A stretch of 56,416 nt of DNA from Prevotellaceae bacterium (lineage in GTDB: Bacteria > Bacteroidota > Bacteroidia > Bacteroidales > Bacteroidaceae): the NCBI GenBank assembly GCA_030531085.1, contig JAUNOM010000016.1, forward strand, positions 1-56,416, read 5' to 3'. Under the pieces are notes generated by a model that saw nothing but the letters and a program-made list of their open reading frames with translations, was not told the origin of the DNA and made no database searches. Both the position numbers and the translations under genes were made by a program. Shown here piece by piece: positions 33,021-42,567 of this stretch (position 1 is its first letter; the number at the start of each line of letters is the position of its first letter).

Positions 33021-33829
33021 TTGCGATATATTTCCAGATACTTCATATCCATCAGTTCCTTATAATGCGACAGCCCGTTGATACTGATGGAATCCTTAGC
33101 CATTGCCACCGCCTTCTTGAAGAGTTCCAGCTGCTTCTGCCTTGTCTCGGACCGCATGGCCTTCTCCCTGAACGCCACTACTCCGGCCGGTCTGGACTTC
33201 ACCTGGCCTATAACTCTTGCTCCTGCCTTGCGTGCCTTTGAGGCGTATGGCTCCGGTAGCATTGCGGCGTCCACATTACCAGTATTCAACATACTGAGAC
33301 GAACGCCCAAGTCCTCCACCTGCACGATAAAGACAAGCTGCCCTTTCCTTGTCAGTGAGTCTATGGCCAGTTCGGCCAGGCGGTGCGATTCACCGTGACT
33401 GTCCGCGGCAATAATCTTGTCCACGAGCTGTGACAGGCGGCTTATCCTGGCCTTCTTGGCTGTAAGCAGCTGCCAGTGCATATCCGTCCGCAACTCGGAA
33501 GAGAGTCCCACACCCTGGCCGTTCAGCCAAGCCATAAGGGTGGAGTCTATAACCGCCCCCTCGACAAGGGAGTCCTTCAAGGCCCTGCCACACTCACTAA
33601 GCGCCTTATAATACTTCAGGCGCACACTGACTCCAAGCGTGTCGTACAGCCGCATACGCCCGGCAAGGATGACAGGCAGACAGTCCTCGGTGGGAAGGAC
33701 ACCAACCTTCAGTGCGGCAGAGTCCTCACGCTGCCGTGTCTCTGCCTGCTGACGCGCGTTGTCTGCACCGCCACAGGCACATACGGACAGCAGTGACAGT
33801 GCGAAGATGATGTATACGATACTTTTCAT
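33017..33829 (-). CDS. Solute-binding-like lipoprotein
   Basis: The ATG at 33829 gives 270 residues with a lipoprotein signal (MKSIVYIIFALSLLSVCAC, acylated Cys most likely 19, then GG). The mature protein looks like a periplasmic type 2 binding protein: LKVGVLPTEDCLPVIL, then a repeated alpha/beta pattern with NTGNVDAAMLPEPYASKARK near the end, as in NitT/TauT-type substrate-binding proteins. No permease or ATPase is adjacent. Instead it is coupled to a cytoplasmic TPR protein. The ligand is unknown, and a sensor rather than transport role is possible. Confidence 0.7.
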   Translation of the reverse strand: MKSIVYIIFALSLLSVCACGGADNARQQAETRQREDSAALKVGVLPTEDCLPVILAGRMRLYDTLGVSVRLKYYKALSECGRALKDSLVEGAVIDSTLMAWLNGQGVGLSSELRTDMHWQLLTAKKARISRLSQLVDKIIAADSHGESHRLAELAIDSLTRKGQLVFIVQVEDLGVRLSMLNTGNVDAAMLPEPYASKARKAGARVIGQVKSRPAGVVAFREKAMRSETRQKQLELFKKAVAMAKDSISINGLSHYKELMDMKYLEIYRK

Positions 33830-33940
33830 TATGACCACAAAGGTAATAAATAATGGTGACACAGCACCGAAACACAACGTATTTTAACCATAATAAGGAC
33901 ATTTTCTTCTGTTTTATTTCTGTAAATCAATTAAAAATAG

Positions 33941-33948
33941 TAATTTTG
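33941..33948 (+). promoter_or_regulatory. -7 box of radA
   Basis: TAATTTTG matches TAnnTTTG and lies 20 nt before the start codon, so the leader is very short. Confidence 0.5.
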
Positions 33949-33967
33949 CATCGTTTATTCACAAAGC

Positions 33968-35401
33968 ATGGCAAAAGACAAGATTGCATACGTATGCGAG
34001 AACTGCGGTCAGGAAGCGGCGAAATGGATAGGTAAATGTCCTTCGTGCAACCAGTGGAACACTTTCCGGGAGATACGCATTGCGGCAGGCAGCGGGCAGC
34101 AGAGCGCCAGAGAGGCGGCCCGCGAGGTGTCTGCGGTACGCCGGGCAGGAGCGGTAGGTGACAGCGTGCGCGGCGCACATCACAGTGCCATCAGGGGAAA
34201 TGCGCAAAGACTGAAGGACATTCCGACAAAGGCGGAGCCGAGGATGGACATGAACGACAGCGAGCTGAACCGTGTGCTGGGCGGCGGAATGGTGCCCGGC
34301 AGCATTGTACTGCTTGGCGGTGACCCGGGAATAGGCAAGAGCACACTGACCCTGCAGACCATAATGAGGCTGCAGGACAAGGAGGTGCTGTACGTCAGTG
34401 GAGAGGAAAGCGCGCACCAGTTGCGCATGAGGGCGGACAGAATAGAAGGGGGTATCAACGACAAGGTGATGATACTCTGCGAGACATCGGTAGAGAAGAT
34501 ATTCGACCAGATACGCTCCTGTACACCGGACCTTGTCATAATAGACTCCATACAGACCATGGAGACAGAGACGGTGGACTCCGCCCCGGGCAGTATAACG
34601 CAGATACGCGAATGCGCATCGGCTCTGCTGCGTTTCGCCAAGGCCAGCGGAGTACCCGTAATACTCATAGGCCACATCACAAAGGAAGGCTCAATAGCGG
34701 GCCCGAAGATACTGGAGCACATCGTGGATGCCGTAATTCAGTTCGAGGGAGACCGTCAGGGAATATACCGTATACTGCGAAGCATAAAGAACCGCTTTGG
34801 CTCCACGTCGGAACTTGGCATATATGAGATGCTACAGAACGGTCTGCGCCCCGTCAGCAACCCGTCAGAACTGCTGCTAAGTGACGACCGTGAGGGGATG
34901 AGCGGCATCGCAATAAGCTCTGCAGTGGAGGGGATGAGACCGTTCCTTGTGGAGACACAGGCCCTGGTATCATCCGCCGCATACGGCACTCCGCAACGTT
35001 CCGCCACGGGATTTGACCAAAGAAGGCTCAATATGCTGCTCGCCGTACTCGAGAAACGCGTAGGGTTCAAGCTGATGCAGAAGGATGTCTTCCTCAACAT
35101 CGCAGGCGGTCTGAAGGTCACGGACATGGCGATGGACCTCAGTGTCATTGCTGCGGTGATATCAAGCAACCTCGATATGCCCATAGAGGAGGGCTGGTGC
35201 CTGTGCGGAGAGGTGGGACTGAGCGGAGAGGTAAGGCCCGTAAGCCGAATAGAGCAGCGTATTCAGGAGACGGAGAAACTGGGATTTACCGACATCATAA
35301 TCCCTAAGCGCAACATAAACGCACTGAACGGCAAGCGTTTCAACATAAACATACACCCTGCACGAAAGGTCGAGGAGGCCGTCAGGGAACTGTTCGGATA
35401 A
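33968..35401 (+). CDS. radA: DNA repair protein RadA
   Basis: A 477-residue RadA/Sms. An N-terminal C4 zinc finger (C10, C13, C24, C27) is followed by the RecA-like ATPase with Walker A GGDPGIGKST (about 117-126), the RadA-specific KNRFG motif, and a C-terminal Lon-like domain (NIAGGLKVTDMAMDLSVIAA and onward). It drives branch migration of recombination intermediates. The insert between zinc finger and ATPase is a little longer than usual and low-complexity. It is transcribed divergently from the lipoprotein gene. Confidence 0.95.
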   Translation: MAKDKIAYVCENCGQEAAKWIGKCPSCNQWNTFREIRIAAGSGQQSAREAAREVSAVRRAGAVGDSVRGAHHSAIRGNAQRLKDIPTKAEPRMDMNDSELNRVLGGGMVPGSIVLLGGDPGIGKSTLTLQTIMRLQDKEVLYVSGEESAHQLRMRADRIEGGINDKVMILCETSVEKIFDQIRSCTPDLVIIDSIQTMETETVDSAPGSITQIRECASALLRFAKASGVPVILIGHITKEGSIAGPKILEHIVDAVIQFEGDRQGIYRILRSIKNRFGSTSELGIYEMLQNGLRPVSNPSELLLSDDREGMSGIAISSAVEGMRPFLVETQALVSSAAYGTPQRSATGFDQRRLNMLLAVLEKRVGFKLMQKDVFLNIAGGLKVTDMAMDLSVIAAVISSNLDMPIEEGWCLCGEVGLSGEVRPVSRIEQRIQETEKLGFTDIIIPKRNINALNGKRFNINIHPARKVEEAVRELFG

Positions 35402-35461
35402 CAGGAGAAAGGATAATAAGTCACAGAAGACAGACACTACAAACATAAAATTTATCAAATT

Positions 35462-37753
35462 ATGGCAGTTATTACAAAGGAGGCGGCTCTGCGTTATCAC
35501 GAAACCGGCCGTCCTGGAAAGATTGAGGTAATGCCAACAAAGCCTTACCGCACACAGACAGACCTCAGCCTGGCATACTCTCCGGGCGTTGCTTATCCCT
35601 GTCTTGAGATTCAGGAAACACCAGACAGCGTTTACAAGTACACTGACAAGGGCAATCTTGTGGCAGTAATCTCAAACGGTACTGCCGTACTTGGACTTGG
35701 TGACATCGGCGCCATGTCAGGAAAGCCGGTCATGGAGGGCAAGGGACTGCTCTTCAAGATATACGGTGGCATAGACGTATTTGACATCGAGGTTGCAGAA
35801 AAGGACCCGGAGAAGTTCTGTGAGGCCGTGGAGAAGATAGCACCTACATTCGGCGGCATTAACCTTGAGGACATAAAGGCGCCGGAATGCTTCTATATCG
35901 AGGAGCGACTCAAAAGGACTCTCGACATTCCTGTGATGCATGACGACCAGCACGGAACAGCTATAATATCATCAGCAGGCCTCGTGAACGCGCTGCAGGT
36001 TAACGGAAAGAAGATTGATGAGGTAAAGATTGTGGTGAACGGAGCGGGTGCCGCCGCCATATCCTGCACCAAACTGTACGTGGCTCTTGGCGCAAAGCGA
36101 GAAAATATCCTCATGCTTGACTCCAAGGGTGTGATAACTTCAGACAGAGAAAACCTCACAGAGCAGAAGAAATTTTTCGCTACTGACCGCCGTGACGTGC
36201 ACACTCTCGAGGAAGCGATGAAGGGTGCGGACGTGTTCCTTGGACTGTCAAAGGGCAATGTGGTAACAAAGGACATGATACGCTCAATGGCTGACCAGCC
36301 GATAGTGTTCGCCTTGGCTAATCCTGTACCTGAGATCTCATACGAGGACGCCATGGACAGCCGTCCGGATGTGCTCATGTCCACGGGCCGTTCCGACTAT
36401 CCTAACCAGATAAACAACGTAATAGGCTTCCCATACATATTCCGTGGCGCTCTGGATGTCAACGCCAAGGCCATCAATGAGGCCATGAAGATAGCTGCGG
36501 TACACGCCATTGCTGACCTTGCAAAGCAGCCTGTGCCGGATGTTGTGAACCAGGTATACAAGGTGAACAACCTCACCTTCGGCCCTGCATACTTCATTCC
36601 GAAGCCTGTCGACCCACGCCTCATCACCGAAGTCAGCGCTGCCGTAGCGAAAGCGGCCATAGAAAGCGGCGTGGCACGCAAGGAAATAACCGACTGGGAC
36701 GAGTACAAGCGCACGCTGCGCCTACGTATGGGACAGGAGACAAGTGTGACACAGAACCTGTACGAGACCGCAAGACAGCACCCACAGCGCGTGGTGTTCG
36801 CCGAGGGAATGCACCCTACAATGATAAAGGCTGCCGTACAGGCAAAGGAGGAGGGTCTCTGCAAGCCTATACTGTTAGGCAATGAGGAGATGATCGCAAA
36901 GAAGGCACAGGAACTGGACCTCAACATTGAGGGGGTAGAGATAGTGAACCTGCGCCATGACAGGGAGCGTGAGCGCCGCGAACGCTATGCCAAGGTGCTG
37001 GCGGACAAGCGCTGCCGTGAGGGATATAACTTCGAGGAGGCCAACGACAAGATGTTCGAGCGCAACTACTTCGGCATGATGATGGTCGAGACAGGCGAGG
37101 CCGATGCCTTCATCACTGGTGTGTACACCAAGTTCTCCAATACCCTGAAGGCGGCAAAGGAGATTATCGGCATACGTCCGGAGTACGAGCATTTCGGCAC
37201 AATGCACATACTTAACTCAAAGCGTGGAACATACTACATTGCAGACACACTGGTAAACCAGACGCCGGACAAGGCTGCACTGAAGGACATTGCACGCCTT
37301 ACCGCTGACACTATACGCTTCTTCAATGACGAACCGAAGATAGCCATGATCTCATACTCCAACTTTGGTGTGGACAAGACAGGCTCACCACGTCTCATGG
37401 CGGAAGTGGTCAAGGAGATGCAGGAGGAGTATCCCGACCTGAAGATAGACGGAGAGATGAGCGTGGACTTGGCTCTGGACCACGAAAGGCGTGACGCCAA
37501 GTATCCTTTCCTGCGTCTGCACAACGAGGTTGTGAACTCAATGATATTCACAAGTCTGTCTGCCGCCAACTCGGCATACAAGCTGATACAGCAGTTCTCA
37601 CCCGAGACTGAGGTCATAGGTCCTATACAGATGGGTCTGAACAAGCCTATACACTTCACGGACTTCGACTCAAGCGTGCGCGACATCGTGAACATCACCG
37701 CCGTTGCAGTTATCGACGCATACGTAGCAAAGATAAAGAACGCACAGAAGTAA
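35462..37753 (+). CDS. maeB: NADP-dependent malic enzyme with PTA-like domain
   Basis: A 763-residue fusion. Residues 1-420 are malic enzyme: the Tyr motif SLAYSPGVAYPC, the metal-binding segment around HDDQHGTAI, the dinucleotide fold VVNGAGAAAISC, and PVPEISYEDA. Residues 430-763 are a phosphotransacetylase-like domain (RVVFAEGMHPTMIKAAVQAK and onward), which in MaeB is regulatory and responds to acetyl-CoA. It decarboxylates malate to pyruvate, making NADPH. It is a stand-alone gene. Confidence 0.95.
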   Translation: MAVITKEAALRYHETGRPGKIEVMPTKPYRTQTDLSLAYSPGVAYPCLEIQETPDSVYKYTDKGNLVAVISNGTAVLGLGDIGAMSGKPVMEGKGLLFKIYGGIDVFDIEVAEKDPEKFCEAVEKIAPTFGGINLEDIKAPECFYIEERLKRTLDIPVMHDDQHGTAIISSAGLVNALQVNGKKIDEVKIVVNGAGAAAISCTKLYVALGAKRENILMLDSKGVITSDRENLTEQKKFFATDRRDVHTLEEAMKGADVFLGLSKGNVVTKDMIRSMADQPIVFALANPVPEISYEDAMDSRPDVLMSTGRSDYPNQINNVIGFPYIFRGALDVNAKAINEAMKIAAVHAIADLAKQPVPDVVNQVYKVNNLTFGPAYFIPKPVDPRLITEVSAAVAKAAIESGVARKEITDWDEYKRTLRLRMGQETSVTQNLYETARQHPQRVVFAEGMHPTMIKAAVQAKEEGLCKPILLGNEEMIAKKAQELDLNIEGVEIVNLRHDRERERRERYAKVLADKRCREGYNFEEANDKMFERNYFGMMMVETGEADAFITGVYTKFSNTLKAAKEIIGIRPEYEHFGTMHILNSKRGTYYIADTLVNQTPDKAALKDIARLTADTIRFFNDEPKIAMISYSNFGVDKTGSPRLMAEVVKEMQEEYPDLKIDGEMSVDLALDHERRDAKYPFLRLHNEVVNSMIFTSLSAANSAYKLIQQFSPETEVIGPIQMGLNKPIHFTDFDSSVRDIVNITAVAVIDAYVAKIKNAQK

Positions 37754-37856
37754 ACAGAAAACACTGAATAAATGCAAGAAAGGCCAAGGGCTGAAGGACG
37801 TGAAAGCGTCATGGCCTTTGGCCTTTCATGCTGTAAAGCCACATCAAACATAAACC

Positions 37857-38417
37857 ATGCTGATATTAAGTTCAAACTCCCCACGCCGCAAAGAGCTGCT
37901 GCAAGGCCTGGGAATACCGTTCAAGGTGCTTGTCATTCAGGGAATAGACGAGTCATATCCCGACACAATACCTGCCGCGGACATTGCGGAATACATCGCC
38001 GTGAAGAAGGCGGAACCATACAGGGGCACCATAACGGGCACAGATAACACGGTACTGACAGCGGATACCGTTGTAGTATTAGGGAACCAGGTCATGGGCA
38101 AGCCGAAAGACGAGCAGGATGCATACAGAATGCTGCGCGCGCTGAGCGGAAACACACACCAGGTGTACACCGGCGTATGCCTTACCAGGGCCGATAAGCA
38201 GCGGCATTTCTCCGTATGCACGGACGTGACATTCAAAGAACTCGCCGATGAGGAGATATGGCAGTACATAAAAAAGTACAGTCCTATGGACAAGGCCGGC
38301 GCATACGGCATACAGGAATGGATAGGATACATCGGCATCACAGGAATAAACGGCAGCTATTACAATGTAATGGGACTGCCTGTGCAAAGGATATACGAGG
38401 AGCTGAGGGTGATGTAA
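37857..38417 (+). CDS. maf: Maf-like nucleoside triphosphate pyrophosphatase
   Basis: A 186-residue Maf protein with LILSSNSPRRKELLQGLG at the start, VLTADTVVVLGNQVMGKPKD in the middle and DKAGAYGIQEWIGY near the end, all family hallmarks. Maf enzymes hydrolyse dTTP, UTP and modified nucleotides, guarding against faulty incorporation. The gene lies after maeB and before a strong terminator (38443-38488). Confidence 0.9.
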   Translation: MLILSSNSPRRKELLQGLGIPFKVLVIQGIDESYPDTIPAADIAEYIAVKKAEPYRGTITGTDNTVLTADTVVVLGNQVMGKPKDEQDAYRMLRALSGNTHQVYTGVCLTRADKQRHFSVCTDVTFKELADEEIWQYIKKYSPMDKAGAYGIQEWIGYIGITGINGSYYNVMGLPVQRIYEELRVM

Positions 38418-38442
38418 TACACCTTATATATAATATACAGCC

Positions 38443-38488
38443 AGCGTACCAACACCGTTACAGCGTTGTTGGTACGCTTTCTTTTTAC
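38443..38488 (+). terminator. Intrinsic terminator after maf
   Basis: AGCGTACCAACA (38443-38454) pairs with TGTTGGTACGCT (38467-38478), followed by TTTCTTTTTAC. Confidence 0.9.
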
Positions 38489-38659
38489 GATAAGGCACGG
38501 ATATGCCAACATGGTGTTATGTTCCACTTTATGAACTATACGAACAGGAAGAACAACTCATGTCACTCCAAAATGTCAGTGGGGGGGGGAAGAGCACAGA
38601 ACTTTTTAAAATAGCACGATTTTCTGCACGTTTTTCTTTCACAATCAAGTAAAAAAAGG

Positions 38660-38667
38660 TACATTTG
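38660..38667 (+). promoter_or_regulatory. -7 box of the lipoprotein gene
   Basis: TACATTTG fits TAnnTTTG, with the start codon about 150 nt downstream. The 38489-38820 stretch otherwise holds a G-tract (GGGGGGGGG near 38580) and no supported gene. Confidence 0.5.
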
Positions 38668-38820
38668 CACATCATGGTTACAGTATTAAGAACATTTTCA
38701 GCAGATATTAACGACCTCTTTTTACGATAACAGACAGTAATCAAAGAGTAGTTATACATCCACAAAAAGGTAATACAGGAAACATTTACTATTCACATAA
38801 TTTACAAACAAAACATTAAA

Positions 38821-39648
38821 ATGAAAAAGAATTTATTCTATTTAGCGGCGTTTGCCCTTAGTCTTGGTATGGTATCATGCTCAAGTGATGACACCGATGC
38901 GGATGTTATCAGCGAGAATGCAGAAACAACAACTGTTGTGGAGCTGGCTCCGCAGCAGGCACCAACGATACTTTTCGCATCAAATGGCCAGGACCTTACT
39001 AAAGAACTGGATCCAAACGTGGTGCTGGCAGATCCTACTCCTATTGTAATCAGCGACCTTGGCGGCTCTGTGGAGGTCAATCTCGCACTGAACGACGCGA
39101 AGGATGATGGTGACTGGAAGGAATCCCACCTCTCCATCCACGTGCGCGACACAACAAACGTAACAGTATTCATGCCTATTGACGTGCAGTATTACTGCCA
39201 GCAGGACGACATGATGATCGTAAAGAACCACAAGAACATCAAGTATAAGGAAGATGTTGAGGAAGTTTCAACCACTGTGGGTGGCCAGAAGGTGAGCCTC
39301 ACAATCCGATACAGAGAGAATGGCATAGAGGTGTCCACAGTAGGCATCAACAACACTGCACTGAAGGCTATGCGCCAACACTATAAGGACGGCATAACAT
39401 TCGAGATTAAGAACTACTTCAGAATTGACGAGCCTAACAGTCTGACACGTGAGGAGATAAAGGCAAGTCTTGACAAGTCATACATCACATTTGACAGAGA
39501 GCCTAAAGTGTACGTGAACGCATTCGGCAAATACAAGGAAATAGTAGACAGATGGGCCTGCACAGTAAAGCCTCAGAACATGGGCGTATACAACGAGCCC
39601 GAGGTTCTGGACCTTGCATCAAAGCTTGATGTTTATGTAAAGAAATAA
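38821..39648 (+). CDS. Hypothetical lipoprotein
   Basis: A 275-residue protein with a lipoprotein signal (MKKNLFYLAAFALSLGMVSC, Cys20) followed by an acidic Ser/Asp linker (SSDDTDAD), the form linked to surface export in Bacteroidetes. The mature part is mostly beta-strand (PTPIVISDLGGSVEVNLALN and onward). I recognise no family. It is flanked by its own promoter and a bidirectional terminator, so it is a single-gene unit. Confidence 0.7.
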   Translation: MKKNLFYLAAFALSLGMVSCSSDDTDADVISENAETTTVVELAPQQAPTILFASNGQDLTKELDPNVVLADPTPIVISDLGGSVEVNLALNDAKDDGDWKESHLSIHVRDTTNVTVFMPIDVQYYCQQDDMMIVKNHKNIKYKEDVEEVSTTVGGQKVSLTIRYRENGIEVSTVGINNTALKAMRQHYKDGITFEIKNYFRIDEPNSLTREEIKASLDKSYITFDREPKVYVNAFGKYKEIVDRWACTVKPQNMGVYNEPEVLDLASKLDVYVKK

Positions 39649-39674
39649 GAAGGCACCACATAGCATAACGAATA

Positions 39675-39719
39675 GAGCGCACCAAAAGTCCTAAGACGAT
39701 TGGTGCGCTCTTCTTTTCA
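39675..39719. terminator. Bidirectional terminator between lipoprotein and GH43 genes
   Basis: GAGCGCACCAA (39675-39685) pairs with TTGGTGCGCTC (39700-39710). It lies between two convergent genes and has a T-rich 3' side (TTCTTTT). Confidence 0.8.
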
Positions 39720-39735
39720 TACTCAATCAAAGAAA

Positions 39736-41451
39736 TTACTTATCTATGCGGAACCAGTCCACATCAATCCATCCGCGAGTTTTCTTACCGGCAGGCTCCG
39801 CAGCACAGAGACCTACCTTAGCGCCAATCCACTTACCCTGCCTCATTGTGAACGGATCTCCACATGGTGTGAACTTCTTGCCGTCCTTGGAGTATGCGAA
39901 TGTCACACGTGCCTCATGCTTATTCTCGCCACTCTTGGTCTGTCCGCCAATATACTCCACCTTCAACTGCATATATATCTGGCAGTGCAGTGATGGCATA
40001 TAGTCTATCTTGTCAACCAGAGTAGGCTTCAATGTGGCTAAGGTCTTTATCTCCTCGGCCTTGCCCTTGTCCGCCTGCTTGCAGGTTATCTGCTGCAACT
40101 CGAAGTTATCACCCACACGCCGTATCACGATTGATGAGTAGTCCAGTCCCATAACGATGAGTCCGCCATACTGTTCCTCCGCCTTTGCGGTAAGCTCTAT
40201 CTTTGTCGTTGCGGTAAAGTTGTCCGCCGGTGTCTTCTGCAGTAACAGATTGCCTGCCTCCCACAGGTTCTTGTAGTCCTGACTCTGACGGTGGCAGAAC
40301 AGGCGGAAGTAGCCATAGGGCGTAGGCATACCGAAAGTCTGGTCGTAGTTGGCGTGCCACTGCCACTGTTTGCCCAATACTGGAGTGTTAAACTCATCAC
40401 TCTCCACAGGATTGTTCACTGGATAGGTCTTGCCAACATTAGGTTTCTTGTATTTAAGCACAGGCTGTCCGCTGTACTTCTCTTTCTTTCCGTACACCTT
40501 CACGCCCTGTTTCTCGCCCATCACAGGCCAGTTGTCCTTCCATGTGACAGGTTCCAGCCATACAACGCGTCCGTATGCCTCCTTATCCTGGAAGTGCATG
40601 AACCAGTCCTCACCGCTATTCAAGTGTATCCAGCCACCCTGATGAGGGCCGTTTACATCCGTTGTGCCACGGGCCAGAACCGTCTTGCTCTCGTAAGGGC
40701 CGAAGGGCGACTTGGAACGCATGGCAAGCTGATGGCCAACAGGCACACCTCCGGCGGGACACATAATCCAATACCAGCCGTCACGCTTGTAGAACTTAGG
40801 GCCTTCAGCCGTGCGGTCGTACGAGCCATTACCGTCAAAGACCACCACTGGGTCTCCCTTCACGCCCATACCGTCCGCTGTCAGCTCACGGACAGTAAGC
40901 ATTGAGTTGAAGCCTGCACGTGAGTTTGCCCAGCCGTTGACAAGATAACAGCGGCCATCATCATCCCACAGCGGCGAGGTGTCTATCATACCCTTGCCAG
41001 GAATGACGCACTTAGGCTCCGTCCACTCTCCTTCCGGGTCCTTGGCTGTTACGACAAACACACCGAGGTCAGGGTCTCCCCAGTATATATAATATGTACC
41101 GTTATTCTTGTTATAACGGATACACGGTGCCCATACACCGTTGCCGTGCTGTGCCACGGCGTAACGCTCTGCCGGAAGCAGCTTCTTGATGGCATGGCCC
41201 ACTATCTCCCAGTTCACCAGATCCTTGGAATGAAGGATAGGAAGGCCAGGAATGCAGTTGAAGGATGAGGCGGTAAGGTAGAAATCCTCACCGCTTGCGC
41301 CTACGCATACATCAGGATCGGAATAGTCCGCGTTAATGACTGGGTTGGTGAATGTACCGTCTCCATTGTCCGGCGACCAAACCTTTGACTTGTACTGCGC
41401 TGAAAGCGCGAGCGGCATTGTTAGCAATAATGCCAGAAGTGTTTTTTTCAT
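39736..41451 (-). CDS. GH43 family glycosidase
   Basis: A 571-residue enzyme with a signal peptide (MKKTLLALLLTMPLALSAQ). The five-blade propeller shows the three acidic sites: NPVINADYSDPDV (base), GMIDTSPLWDDDGR (modulating Asp) and AEGPKFYKRDG (acid Glu). The last 200 residues form a beta-sandwich typical of GH43 C-terminal domains (FWQWHANYDQTFG-like, QQITCKQADKGKAEEIKTL). Likely beta-xylosidase or alpha-arabinofuranosidase activity on plant arabinoxylan, released to the periplasm. It is the last gene of ligA-coaW-ATP-grasp-GH43 (9 nt after the ATP-grasp gene), an odd partnership. Confidence 0.85.
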   Translation of the reverse strand: MKKTLLALLLTMPLALSAQYKSKVWSPDNGDGTFTNPVINADYSDPDVCVGASGEDFYLTASSFNCIPGLPILHSKDLVNWEIVGHAIKKLLPAERYAVAQHGNGVWAPCIRYNKNNGTYYIYWGDPDLGVFVVTAKDPEGEWTEPKCVIPGKGMIDTSPLWDDDGRCYLVNGWANSRAGFNSMLTVRELTADGMGVKGDPVVVFDGNGSYDRTAEGPKFYKRDGWYWIMCPAGGVPVGHQLAMRSKSPFGPYESKTVLARGTTDVNGPHQGGWIHLNSGEDWFMHFQDKEAYGRVVWLEPVTWKDNWPVMGEKQGVKVYGKKEKYSGQPVLKYKKPNVGKTYPVNNPVESDEFNTPVLGKQWQWHANYDQTFGMPTPYGYFRLFCHRQSQDYKNLWEAGNLLLQKTPADNFTATTKIELTAKAEEQYGGLIVMGLDYSSIVIRRVGDNFELQQITCKQADKGKAEEIKTLATLKPTLVDKIDYMPSLHCQIYMQLKVEYIGGQTKSGENKHEARVTFAYSKDGKKFTPCGDPFTMRQGKWIGAKVGLCAAEPAGKKTRGWIDVDWFRIDK

Positions 41452-41460
41452 AAATCTGCT

Positions 41461-42552
41461 TTAGTTATATGGATAGTTGTTGTTTGTAGTCAGTTTCACC
41501 TTGTACTGCTTGTTCTCGTATGCTATGTCCATCGCTCCGCGGTGTCCGTGCTGTGACAATGCGAGAGCCACGTGGCCCATTGTGCGCCTGAGGTTTATCT
41601 CCACGCATGGATTAACAAGGAACGGCGCACTGTCATCTGCCGCATTTCCATTAGCCACAATCATCATGTCCACCCCAAGCGGACCCGTATAGACTCCGCG
41701 GATGTGGTCTGTCAGGAAGGTCTCTATCTCGTGTACCAGACTGTCAAGCACCTCGGGCGGCAGATACTGCGCCAGAATGGAGCGCTTATCCTCCTCGCTG
41801 GCAAGCATATTGCCCGTATATGCGCCATTGACAGTGGTGAACAGCGAGAGGCCGACGGCCCTCACTCCGTCCGCACTGGACATGAACTCCACAGCGAAGT
41901 CACGCACTTTGGGGCACTTTATCTCCGCCACCACGGTGCCCTGACGGCGTATTGTGTTGTCAACCCACTGCAGGGCGTTGCGGTTCACGGTGTCCACGTC
42001 AATATATCGCACGCCTCTGCCGCTGCAACTCCATGGTGCCTTCACCACTATGTTACGGTTGGAGTGCAGGAAACTCACCACCTCGCCGTATGTAGAACAT
42101 ACCACCGAGTGGCCCGTAACGCAATGATGAGCACTCAATTGTTCGAGCAATCGCACTGCCAGACTGCGGTTTGACAGTCTCCTTATGGTGTCAATCTCAA
42201 CGTCTGTTGGCATAGATTGGCAAGGGACTCCTGCCCTAAACAGGGCATTGCGGACCGTGATGTCCCAGCCCCATGGCTCCACCGTGGCCGTCTTCAGGTC
42301 ACTGGCATAGCGGAACAGGGTGTCAGGAGTGGTGAAGATTACCTCCGGACGGTGCTCCAACTTCAGCTTACGGTATGCGTCACAGGCCGCTTCCACATCG
42401 TCCACAACGACAATATCACCTGTCTCTGCCCACAAGGCAGGAAGGAATGAGAGTTCGGAACGCAGCTGCCGCGCCGCATGAGGCGGCGTGAAATTGGGCA
42501 GATTGGCCGCCAGTGCATGATCGTGCTCGGGATTGAATATATGTAATGTCAA
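41461..42552 (-). CDS. ATP-grasp-like protein
   Basis: A 363-residue cytoplasmic protein. Residues 150-340 resemble an ATP-grasp fold: NIVVKAPWSCSGRGVRYIDV (nucleotide-binding loop), TVVAEIKCPKVRDFAVEFMS, and VNPCVEINLRRTMGH (metal-binding Glu/Asn at the end). The start, MTLHIFNPEHDHALAANLPN, is characteristic of a Bacteroidetes-specific group with no known substrate. It lies 15 nt after coaW and 9 nt before the GH43 gene. A ligase joining an acid and an amine is the generic expectation. Confidence 0.7.
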   Translation of the reverse strand: MTLHIFNPEHDHALAANLPNFTPPHAARQLRSELSFLPALWAETGDIVVVDDVEAACDAYRKLKLEHRPEVIFTTPDTLFRYASDLKTATVEPWGWDITVRNALFRAGVPCQSMPTDVEIDTIRRLSNRSLAVRLLEQLSAHHCVTGHSVVCSTYGEVVSFLHSNRNIVVKAPWSCSGRGVRYIDVDTVNRNALQWVDNTIRRQGTVVAEIKCPKVRDFAVEFMSSADGVRAVGLSLFTTVNGAYTGNMLASEEDKRSILAQYLPPEVLDSLVHEIETFLTDHIRGVYTGPLGVDMMIVANGNAADDSAPFLVNPCVEINLRRTMGHVALALSQHGHRGAMDIAYENKQYKVKLTTNNNYPYN

Positions 42553-42567
42553 TTCTATATTAACGTT

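Noticed and set aside
38575-38590. Poly-G tract as a phase-variable switch
   Set aside because: It is not within a reading frame or between promoter boxes of a gene, and the downstream promoter is about 70 nt away.
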